Positions 23,488-35,400 of a stretch of 64,000 bases of DNA are shown piece after piece. The stretch lies in the NCBI RefSeq assembly GCF_050003625.1, contig NC_134397.1, positions 264,176,070 to 264,240,069 on the forward strand, given 5' to 3'. A program made the translations under genes and the position numbers. This DNA is from Haematobia irritans. Its lineage: Eukaryota; Arthropoda; Insecta; Diptera; Muscidae. How positions within the stretch are numbered: the stretch's first letter is position 1; every line of letters starts with the position of its first letter. Under the pieces are notes generated by a model. It worked only from the letters and a program-made list of their open reading frames with translations, did no database searches and was not told the origin of the DNA.

Positions 23488-26400
23488 GTAAGATTTATAA
23501 TTCTGATTATATAGCAATGTAGTAAGTTCTTGCACCAAATGGGATGGCAATGGCTGATATTTATTTCAAGCTCTATTACGTTGAAACTAATATAAATGTA
23601 ATATAGTGTCCTAAATCTATAAATTCGTATTAAATGTAATATTGAGTGTCGTTAACATTTGGGATTTAGTTCTGCATTTCCGTTACTTTATAGTAACGAA
23701 GCTGCGTATATTCACAATAAGATTTTATGGTGAATCTATGAAGATACATCATTAAAATTCAACCTGGCAATACTGGCAGCATTGCTTTAATGACCGACAT
23801 TTGGTATTTTTGAAAATCAAAAAGTCAATGTGTCTAGAACGGGAAATATGATCCAAATTTTTATTTATATAATTAATTCGATGTTAAATTGCGCTCGGCA
23901 CCTCAATTTATACGAAACCTTAAACCTTTATTTTCCATCCAAATGTGGCCATCCAAATATTCACACAAACTCTCTCCCACAAATTAAGGAGACAACTTGC
24001 GAGGCTTATTTCTTGTTCGCTTACTGCGGTTTATCCCTTCTAAAAAACAATCTCATGTTATGGAATTTTTGAATTGGAAAGGAGTATTGGTTGCTATTTC
24101 ACCTAAATCAAATATTCAATAAGAATTTGTCAGATGTATAAATATAAGATTTTGTAAAACTATTGATTTTAGATACGTACATTTTTTGGCATCAAGTGCT
24201 TTTTATCCTTGAATAATATGAAAAATTGCCTCACTAATTTTTAAATAATTGACACAGTGCTTTTATCAATGTAGCATTCAAAAGAAAATCCCAAAGAAAA
24301 TTTGATCAGACGGTCAAATGATTGGGTATTACAATTGATGCGAATTTGGATTTTGGACAACATATATCTTCCCTCTCAGCGAGAGTGACTTTGGGACTAA
24401 GGAAATTATACAATTGTGGTATATACTTGACGGACCGTGTCAAGCGTATAGTGGCCCATGCTTTGCTGATGTCTCAGATTAACTATTGTATCGAGGTGGT
24501 ATCTTGTACGTTTCAATATAATAGGTCGTTATGTTTTTGTGTTGCGTAATTTTGAACATGTGACAAATAAGGTAATTGATTTTCTTGGTTCTTCATTTGA
24601 ACCTTACGTTTTGTCACGGAGATAAATGTTGTTACATGAACTTCTTCAGTGATTTGTTTTTTCCAGATCGGTGAGAAATCCACAGATAATTATACCACGA
24701 ATAAATTGTTCCCTTTTTGAGAGGGGGTTTATTGTTACTACTGCTAGGGTTTGGAACAATCTTCCAGTAGCAGTAAGGGATTTTGGGCTTTCTGAGAATC
24801 AATTTAGAAACTTGCTACTGACTAGTTTGAATGAATATATTTAATGTTGGCTGTTATTTACCAATGATAGGTGTTAGTTAGTTTTATTAATATTAGTTTT
24901 CTAGGTGACTTTGGCCAAAGTGAGGATGGTGGAGTGGTAGGCATTGTAGGGTAATTTAAGTATTAATGATTAGTATTGATAACTTTACAATTACTATTAA
25001 TGTATTACTATTTTTAAGAACAATACGATTTATTGGCCACGAAGGCTTACTGTATTGTTAAATAAAATGGAAATGAAATATAAATGTTTTATGTATATGA
25101 TTTTTTTTATAGAAACAAACAAAAACAATCTCATGTTATGGAATTTTTGAATTGGAAAGGACTACAAAACTTGCCAGCTTCAGAAAAAAATCTTGTAATG
25201 AAGATGTATACAAAGATTTACGAATTCGTAAATAAAACACAATATTTTCAGGCCTCTCGAAATTTTAACACACTACTCTGAAGGTCAAAAATTACAAGCT
25301 TAATAGTTTACGAGTTTGTGGCTGTACTCAATTATGAAAATTCGTAAACCAGAACACGGAAAAACATTTAGAACAAAATTAAAATAGTTTTCTAATTTTT
25401 TTTTATTTCTTGCCAATCGGAATTTGGCCTTTTCGAATGTATTACTAAAATATTTATTTACTTTATTTATTACAATTACAAATTGTAATAAACTTATTTA
25501 TACGGGAACTAGCAACTAGAGGTTATAGGCCTATACTAAAATATGATGGTAAACAATAACGTGAATTGAATTCTACAACAATTTTAATACTTTGTGGCTG
25601 AAGATGGAAATATACCCAGAAAAATTCCAACATTATTTATCCCAGTCAAATCCTCAAAGTAAAAAAAAAAACAGTTCGAAAAGTGATCTCATCTGACAAC
25701 ACTGGTTTTCAGCACTGATTTTTTGGTTTTCTTCAAATAATGTAAACAAAAGCTATTTACTCTATACAGAAAAAAAGTCGATGAAGGCCTCATCTACGTT
25801 AGGTTAGGTATAGTGGCAGCACGATATTTCAGGCTCACTTATACTATTCAGTCCATTGTGCCACCAATTCTATGTTAAGCTCAATGAAAAGGGACCTCCT
25901 TTTTATAGCCAAACTCTCAAAAAAGCTTTGAAACACTCAGAAATATCACCAGCATTACTGAGGTGGGATAATCCACCGCCGAAAAAAAACTTTTTGGTGT
26001 TTGGTCGAAACTGGTATTGAAGCCACGACCATGTGTATGCAAAGCGACCATTGCTCCACGGTGGCTCCCACTAAAAATGGGTAAATACTAGAGGTGTGCG
26101 CGTGACTGAAATTTCACTCACACTCACGCACATTCACGAAGCAAAATATTTATTCACGCACGCTCACAAACGAACTACTTTTAAAGACTCACGTTCGCGC
26201 ACGATTCACGACAAATAGATACTAAATACTAGAGGTGTGCGCGTGACTGAAATTTCACTCACACTCACGCACATTCACGAAGCAAAATATTTATTCACGC
26301 ACGCTCACAAACGAACTACTTTTAAAGACTCACGTTCGCGCACGATTCACGACAAATTCACGAGACTCACGATACTTTCCAAAGGAAATCAGCAAAGGTA

Positions 26401-29400
26401 ACAAAATTCAAAAATAGAATACAGTTCGAGAGCTAAATTAATTTCAGTTAACATACGAGTGTGAATTAAATCTTGATTATTCTCGTGAGCGTGATTTTGC
26501 AGGAATTTTTTTCACGCACATTCACGAACCGATTTTATTTCTCACGCACGACATATTTATTTTAGTCCCATTCACGCAAATTCACGAGAGTTGCTTTGGA
26601 TTTTGTTCACGACTCACGTGATTCACGCGTGTCACGAGAATTTCGTGTCACGCGCACACCTCTAGTAATGTGTTACAAATGGAATGTCGAAGTTATGATG
26701 GTGGGCAATGAAAGGCTTCAATTCAGCACATATTCTAGTCTAACCTCTAGTAGAAATAAAAGACAATCCACCATTTTTATAACACCGGGAAATTTCACCT
26801 ATATCAATATCACTTTGTATGGTCAAATGCTTATCCATGATTTAAAACTATTCCGTTATATTAGTTCCTTCACTTCATTCAATTCGTTTCTATTAAAAAG
26901 TGTCGGGTTAATAAGCCCAACAATATAATCGACTAAAACGTAGGGGGTTATGGTTCAATCTACCAAAGTGGCATAACCTAATCCTCTGGAAACTCTGGTT
27001 TAATTTATTGATATATCCTTGTGTGATGTAGAATTTATTACAGGTGGTTAAAGAAAAATGTTATGCCATTGGAACTTGTCAATATGCCTTAGGAGCTTTA
27101 TTATTGAGATTAAGGCCCTCATGAAAGTTGTTGTTATTGAATTAGGTTTAACTTTGAAAAAAGGGTAAAGAAAAGTTTATTGTCATTCGGTTTGTATTAT
27201 AAAAAAATAATTTAGTCAACATTAACACCAACTCCACCTTGCATTCCAAAAAATCTTTGGCTAAAAAAAAAAACAATAGTTACACTACTCTTCGTTTATG
27301 TCATCATCAGTGCTGTTTTCGCTATAGAACACATAGAGCTGCGATGCGTTTTCTCTGCTTTCGTTCGTTTAGTCGTTGATTAAGTTTGTTTTGGGTTTCT
27401 ATTCTGCTCTGCTCAGTGTTTGCTTCTCGGCGGCGATGTCATATTAGCACTGTGAACTTTGAGTATTTTGTTTGGATTTTTTTTCAGCTGTTTTATTTCT
27501 TTTTTTTTCTATGTTTTGTTATTTTGATTTTTCCCCAACTTTTCTGGCTAATTCTCTGTTAGGGTTTTTTCTTCTCCCATTGTAGGATTTGCGGTTTTTG
27601 TTGTTTATCATTGTTTACAACATCTCATTGTATGTTGGCTCGAGTGTGTGTGTGTGTATGTGAGACGGTGTGTTATGACGTCTGTGTGTGTTTTCTAGCC
27701 ACACTCCTTCGTTCAGTGCCTTCGTTTTATTATTTTTTGTTTCTTATTTCAAATACAAACTAATTTACATTTTTCTGTGGCTTGTTGGTCTTGTTTATTT
27801 TTGATTGTATAGATATCCATTTTTCATTGCATTGATTTTCCCTTTCAATTGTGGCAGCCCAAATAGCATAGACATAAAAAATATGCATTAATGAGACTAT
27901 CATTATGACGACAAAAAATATGTTGCATAGACACATCACAGAAACATAAAATTTTTATAGTCGTCAAAAGCATCCAAGAATTTGTAGTTTCATTGCTTGT
28001 CATTTAGTTTTGGATGCTATTTTTGTATTTAATCAAATCCAACACAAATTGAGGTTGAACTTCGTTATTTTTATTCAGATGTAATCTTATAGAGAATGTC
28101 ATATGACTTGGGGATCAATATAGTATTTGTTCCAGACCCCATAAATTATACCCCCGTAAGAAATTATATGTGAACGTGTAAGTTTATGTTCTAGTCTTAT
28201 AAAGAACTTTAATTGAAAAGATTTTTTTCTTATTTTATTTACACTTATGTTCGTTACTAAAATCATAAACTAAATCTTTACTTAACGTTTGCTTTGACAG
28301 AAAATACATACAGTAAAATTCGGTTATAGCGACCGCCAAGGGACCGAAATTATACGTCGTTATAACCGAACGTCGTTGTATCCAAATAAGTGTACACAAT
28401 ATTTTTAAGTTTTTTTTTATCGTGTATATTCATATTTATTGAGATTGGAAATAGTTTAGAATTGTGGTTTGTTTTCTACTTACAAGAATTTCTTTTAATA
28501 ATTTACTTTCAAAAATTTCAACGGAACTATATAAACTCTCTGATATATCAGAACCCCCAAATCGTAATTACTGTTTTAATGTGTGCACCGCACTCAAGGG
28601 TCTGTCCTAGTTGGAATTTTGATTGGCTCATCTTCGTCATCTGGTTCATTATCGCTGTGAGTTTCATCATTTTCTTTTGTGTTCTCCAATATTTCTCTCA
28701 ATGAAGGCTCTTCTGATGTCACGACGTTTTCATCGACATTTACGAACTCATCCCAGTCCTGGTTTGAATATTTCTTCTTTGTCATTTGTACCTCTGTTTG
28801 GGATAGTCGAAAACAAATTCTGTGATTCCCTGCAGTATATGTTTCTTTATTTAGTATTGGCTGACGACAAAAAATGGAATGAAAAAAATAAAAATTAGTA
28901 CACAGAACTTACATCGTCGTTATAACCGAATATCCATTCCAAAGCAGACGTGCAAATTGGTCGTTAAAAGCAGATGGTCGCTAAAACCGGAGTCGTTCTA
29001 AGCGAATGCTTGCGCATGTACAAACTATTAAGAACAAAACTTGCTTTGAAAATCCGTCGTTATAAACGGATGGTCGTTATAACCGTGGTCGCTATAAATG
29101 AATTCTACTGTACTTACATTTTTAGTCATAGAAAATATTTATATGTACAATTAAAATTAAGATAGTTTTATTAACTAATACGATATAGTATTGCCCTTGT
29201 TTATTAGAACTTGCTGTAATCAGTGAGGCCCCAGCAAAAAAGTTTGGAAGTTCTTCCAAAGGCACAACTTTAAAAGCACTTCCAGAAGATGCACTCCCAA
29301 TGATGTTCTTTATTTTAACTACCCAGAAAGTTCTTTTAATTCAATTTTTTAACTTGGTTTTTTCATACTTTTAATGGGTAATTTTAACTTTTTTTTGTTT

Positions 29401-32400
29401 CAAATAGGTTAAAAACAGAGTAAGAATTCATAAAATGGTACAAATCATTTAAATTTTGTCGAAAAAAATGCTAAATCCAATCTGAAAAAATTTTGAATTT
29501 TTGAAAATATTTGAGGTCAAACGTTTCTGACAAGCTTTAGAATCCATTAAAAATTAAAAAAAAATATTTTAAAATTATTTATTTGACAAAATATCACAGA
29601 ATTTTTTAATTTACATCCAAACCATTGAATTCGGATCACACCTAAAGAAGTGATGCAAATTCAGTGCAACGGCTGTTGAAATGGAGAACTTCCGTCCTAT
29701 GACAAGCCAATGTTAAATGCATCGCTTCTGCGTCAATTTGGCACCACTTCGGGATCCAAAAAGAACATTTTCATTACTTTTTTGGCGACGCTTTTTTTGC
29801 TGGGGCATAGAACATACCAACATTTTCAGAGTTGCCATATCGATTTTTCCCCATTCTGCCGTAATTGCAGACTTCAGGTCTTTGGGTGTTGTATATTGCT
29901 TGAACTTCGCAAATACCTTAGCGGATAATATTCCCAAGAGATCTTCTATAGGATTTAGATCGGGACTTAGTGCTGGCCAGTCCAGTAAAGGTATATCATG
30001 AGACTTAAAAAAGTTTTTTGTGAGGCGTGCAACATGAATGGGAGCATTATCTTGTTGGAAAGTCCAAACTTCACCATATAACTCATCTGCAAAATCTATT
30101 AAATTGTTCTCCGATAAATCGACATACGAGGGCAGTTCGGAAACTTCTTATGCGCTTTACAGACTATCAGTTATTCCGGACGGAATGTCGGTGTTTGTAA
30201 AGAATCTTGCAGAGTGCCGGATCGATACGACTTGTCGGCGATGACTAAATAATCGGTAAATGTGTTATCGTTCCCATAAACATGCAGCAGTATCGATTAT
30301 GCCTTCGGACTTAACTTATAATGTGCACAATATATGGGATATGTTCGACACGAGCACTGTCGTCCGGAATAACTGATAGTCTGTAAAGCGCATTAGCCTA
30401 GCACAAAAAGCGCGGTATAAACAGAAAAAAGTTGAGTGTTTTGGAAACTTCCATCTCTGTTATGAACACATGTTAAATTTTGTTTCGATCTGGCAACTCC
30501 TTCATATAGAAACAGGTGTTCTAAAAAGACGCATCCGCAATTTTTTTACAATGGAAAAATTAGAAATGCGTGCTGTCATTAAATATTTACATAAAAAAGT
30601 TTATCGGGACAAGAAATTCATAATGATATGGTGAATGTGTTAGGTGAAAGTGCTTCTTCATATGCAACAGTAAAAAATTGGGTTGCTGAATTTAAACGTG
30701 GTCGTATAAGCATTGAAGGTGAACCACAGAAATTGTAGCCAAAGTGCATGATATATGGTATTAAATGATCGACGAATAAAAGTGCGTGAAATTGCTAATA
30801 TCATGGGCATCTCAAATTATCGAGTCCACTTAATTTTGCATTAAGAAAAAGCTTTCTGCAAGATGGATGCCGCATTTGTTAACAGTCGATCAAAAACGCA
30901 TAAGAATGAACATTGCTCAAGCTTGTTTGGATCGTTTTAAGCGAAATAAAATGGATTTTAAGCGTCGTTTCATACACACAAAAAAATTTTTCTGATTCAA
31001 TCACGAAATTAATTGATCCAATTAATTTTTTAATTGAAATGTCTTCAATCACGAAAATGATAGTATCAATCAGAGTTTTAATTGGGCATAGAAAAAATTA
31101 TTGATTAAAAAGTTAATTGATTTCATTACCAAATTTCAATTAATTTTTTAATTGATTTAATTAAAAATTTAATTGATGTTGATTGCAAAACTCAAATAAT
31201 TTATTAATTAAAAAAGGTAACTATTTTCAATTGCATTTTGAATTGGCTTAGAATTTTTATATGGATTAACAATTGATTGTTTGAAAAAAAAAAAATTTAA
31301 TTAAAAATTTAAAAAAATGTTCATCACTTTTTTAACTGACTTAGTCTTCCGAATTTGATTAAAAAGTTAATTGTGTCAATTAATTTTTTAATTAAAAATT
31401 TGAAAATTTTCAATCATTGACTTAATTAACTTAATGTTTCTATCATGATTAAAAAGTTAATTGTATCAATTAATTTATTAATTGAAAAAAATTTCAACTT
31501 CAATTAACTTTTTAATTGGAAATATTTTGGTCATATTTTTTTCTGTGTAACTGTTGATGAGACATGGATCCACCACCACTATACTCCAGAGACAAAAGAA
31601 CAATCCAAACAATGGATTGAAGCTGGAGGACGTGCCCCAAAGAAGGCAAACACAATTCATTCGGCTGGTAAGGTTATGGCAACGGTTTATTGGGACTTCA
31701 AAGGTATTTTATTGATTGACTATCTGCAAAAGGGTAAAACAATGAATTCAGAGTACTATTGCAACCTTTTGGATCAATTAAATGTACAAATTCGAGAAAA
31801 ACGTCCTGGCTTACAACACACAAAAAAAATTAATTTTTCATCAAGACAATGTACCAGCGCACAAGAGTGTTTTAACTATGGCTAAAATCAACGAATTAAA
31901 GTACGAGTTGCTTGACCACAAACCTTATTCTCCTGATTTAGCTCCCAGTGACTGTTACTTGTTCCCAAATCTAAAAAAAATTCCTTGCTGGCAAGCATTT
32001 TACCTTAAATGAAAATGCAATTACAGTTGTAAAACACTATTTTGAAGACGTTGAGGAAAACTATTTTAATCAAGGGATAGAATTGCTAGAAAAACGTTGG
32101 ACTAAGTGTATTGAAGTTTCAGGAGATTATATTGAAAAATAAAAATATTTTTGAAAAACTAACTATTCTCTTTCATTGATAGGCTAAGAAGTTTCCGAAC
32201 CGCCCTCGTATACGTTAATTTTAGTTGAAAAAAAAAAACATATTTTAGATTTTCCTCGTGCTCCAAAAGCTGACCATACCATAAGAGATCCACCCCCGTG
32301 GGTGCGTTTATAGCAAGTTTGACGAGGGTACGGAGAATGTCGCCAATATTTGTGATCAGGGCCATCCAAATTGAATTTCTTTTCGTCTCTAAGTATAACC

Positions 32401-35400
32401 GTTTCGAACTCTTCGTCCCAAAACTTGTATTTTTCAGCATAAGAAATACTAGCATTTTTATGGTGTTGCGTTAACAGCGGTTTAGGAATTTTATTTTCGT
32501 ATTTTAGTCCTATATCGTGCTTGATAATTTGCTGAATTCGTTGTCTAGTCACATTCTGACCCAATTCTACTTTTATTTCTCTGCAGCTCATATTTTCATT
32601 GTTCTTCCTCTTAAATTTTACTTCCTCGAGGCATTTTCACTAAAGATTCTGTGGTACATGGTAACAGGTTGGCTGATAACTCCCCGGTCTAACAAAGAAA
32701 AACACATTTTTTTTGTCAAAATTCGTTTTTATTATTCAACATAGTTCCCTTCAAGAGCGATACAACGATTATAACGACCTTCCAATTTTTTGATACCATT
32801 TTGGTAGTACACCTTCGGTTTTGCCTCAGTTACGGCGATCACCTCTTCATTGCAGCCCAATTCATGAATTTTTGCAGTCGTTCTCAATGACTGGTGGCAC
32901 GGTGCGTTTTCTTAGTGAAACAACACTTTTTTTCTTCTTCATATGGGACCGTTTTGCCGCGATTTCGACCTTCAAACGCTCCAATAACGCCATATAATAG
33001 TAACTGTTGATGGTTTTTCCCTTCTCAAGATAATCGATAAAAATTATTCCATGCGCATCCCAAAAAACAGAGGCCATTACTTTGCCACGCTTCGGAGACG
33101 GTTCACCGGTCGCTGTGCACTCAGCCGACTGTCGATTTGGACTCAGGAGTGTAGTGATGGAGCCATGTTTCATCCATTGTCACATATCGACTAGAGATGT
33201 GCACGTGACACGAAATTGTCGTGACTCACGAACATTTTCGTGATTCGTGCGTGAGTCACGCTCATGACAACAGCTTGAGTGTGCTTGAGCGTGATTAACA
33301 AACCAAAATGTCGTGCGTGAGCGTGAGTCACGAAAATAATATCTTCGTGAGTGTGCGTGAGTAATTGATTTTTGTTTCAATTAAAAAATTTGTTGAATCA
33401 ATTAAATTTTTAATTGAATATTTTTTAAAACCCAATTAAAATTTTAATTGGAAAAATGTTCGTGAAATTTTTTTATGTGTACCTCGATCAACTTCATTTT
33501 ACGGTCATTCAAAATCATTTTGTGGATTTTTTTGATGTTTTCGTCGGTAACCACCTCTTTCGGGCGTCCACTGCGTTCACCGTCCTCCGAGCTCATTTCA
33601 CCACGCTTGAATTTTGCATACCAATCAATTATTGTTGATTTCCCTGGGGCAGAGTCCGGAAACTCATTATCAAGCCAAGTTTTTGCTTCCACCGTATTTT
33701 TTCCCTTCAGAAAACAGTATTTTATCAAAACACGAAATTCCTTTTTTTTACGCTCTATCTCACAAACTAATTGACTTACAGACGTCAAATTTTGACACGA
33801 ATCATTTGAAGTTTGGGGTACTATATAAAAATAATATGCATTTAATACTAGCGACGCCATCTATGTGTCAGACCGGGGACTTTTTCAGCCAACCTGTTAA
33901 GTTTGTGCATTTGTATGTAACGTCAAGAAAGAAAAGTTTGAAACCCATCGTTTAGTATACCGATCGTCTTAGAATTAAATTCCATTTCTCAAAGCCCTCT
34001 CAGCCATGACATTTGCTCTCTATATTTTAAATATAAATGTTCTTTGTCCACAAAACTTGTCCCACTGTGCATTGTGGTGTGTGTGTACTAGAGATGTCAT
34101 CGAGAGGAGTAAATAGCCAAAGCATTAATTATTACACAGCACTTTTTGTGTTAATTTTAATTATTTTATTGTCATTTAAAATTTATTTTCAATTAATTGA
34201 AAGAAAATACTACACACATAAGTGTGCACTTATCTGCGTAATGCATTAATGTATAGCTATAATGCCTGCTGCTAATGGAAACAAGATGTATTTATGTCAA
34301 CACTTAAGGTATCGTAAAGTATACGGTTTTGATAAACCGCGAGGAGGTGTTTTTGTAGACATAAATTCATGCTTGATTGTATTTTATATTATGAACTGAG
34401 AATAAATCGCCCAGCATTGGAGTACATATGTCAGCTATGATGGGAAGAGTGTTTTTGTAGACATAAATTCATGCTTGATTGTATTTTATATTATGAACTG
34501 AGAATAAATCGCCCAGCATTGGAGTACATATGTCAGCTATTATGGGAAGAGTTTAACCTATTTTGCGGAGCTTGATCAGGTACTCAGCTAAGGCAATTCT
34601 ACATATTCCGGCATTACCTACACACAAAAAAAAATTTTTTCTGATTCAATCACGAAATTAATAGATCCAATTAATTTTTAATTGAAATGTCTTCAATCAC
34701 AGAAATTATAGTATCAATTAAAAAATTAATTCAATTAAAAAGGTAATTGATCCAATTAAAAAATTAATTGTTACTATTATTTTTGTGACTGATTTTTGTT
34801 TCAATTAAAAAAATGTTGAATCAATTAAATTTTTAATTGAATATTTTTTAAAACTCCATTAAAATTTTAATTGGAAAAATTTTCGTGATATTTTTTTGTG
34901 TGTAGCCACATAGCCTTGAAAGACTTTTGAAGTTTAGGTGACATCTGCAACAAAATGCTAATGTTCTTTTGCAACAAGAACTAATATTGTGCCAGAGTTA
35001 TCATCAATAGTTTGCTCTTGCTTTTATGTTATATCGCATCCTTATTTTTTATGGCGATTTCCAGTATAATATTTTCTTAATAAAAAATCATTTCTATAAT
35101 CCTTAAAATTTTTTTTATTGTTTTTCAGGGTATGGTCAAGAGTGTGCACGAAGATGGCGTTTGTTGTGAGGTCGATGGGTAAGTTTTTAACAATTTCGTC
35201 GCATATAGTGGTAAGAATTTACTGCAATAAATTTGGGCTTAAAAAAAGAAAGAAAGAAATTATATTACAAAGTTGTATATTGTAACTGAAAATTTTTATT
35301 GCAAAATTTAAAGATCTATAGCAAAAAAAAAGTTCCGCACCCCTTTATTGTGAAAGAAAATATATCATATGTAGCAAATATTGGCAGACTAAAAACACCG

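Larger units (their letters stand above)
30127..32208 (+). mobile_element. mariner element with CGAGGG ends, doubly interrupted
   Basis: Inverted repeats CGAGGGCAGTTCGGAAACTT (left) and the reverse complement of AAGTTTCCGAACCGCCCTCG (right) are flanked by TA (30125-30126 and 32209-32210). Two MITEs lie inside, at 30151-30392 and 30975-31547. Without them the element is about 1.27 kb, the normal mariner size. It sits in the coding region of a Tc1-like element on the opposite strand. Confidence 0.92.
29805..32634 (-). pseudogene. Tc1-like transposase pseudogene split by a mariner
   Basis: On the minus strand the N-terminal half lies at 32634-32211: MPRGSK start, then [25 protein letters not shown] and the first catalytic Asp in [13 protein letters not shown]. 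The C-terminal half lies at 30126-29805: [27 protein letters not shown] and [12 protein letters not shown]. Removing the mariner at 30127-32208 plus one TA rejoins codon to codon across the junction. The frame is shifted near the start codon and the C terminus is cut by a MITE. The class is Tc1 (DD34E) from the [11 protein letters not shown] motif. Confidence 0.9.
32862..33860 (-). pseudogene. Himar1-like transposase remnants
   Basis: The N-terminal part (33770-33482, [20 protein letters not shown], then [17 protein letters not shown]) and the central part (33189-32870, TMDETW region, [39 protein letters not shown]) flank the inserted MITE pieces. It is more intact in sequence than the copy at 4638 where it survives (for example the ASVFWDAHG box is unshifted), but it cannot encode a functional enzyme. 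Confidence 0.9.
32664..33897 (-). mobile_element. second Himar1-like mariner, middle replaced
   Basis: The same ACAGGTTGGCTGATAA ends as the element at 4455, with TA on both sides (32662-32663 and 33898-33899). Compared with that copy it lacks about 110 bp near 32862 (breakpoint at a short TTGG(G)CT homology). About 180 bp of the HTH region has been replaced by 33190-33481, which holds fragments of two unrelated MITEs. It landed in the 5' leader of the Tc1-like element. Confidence 0.92.
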
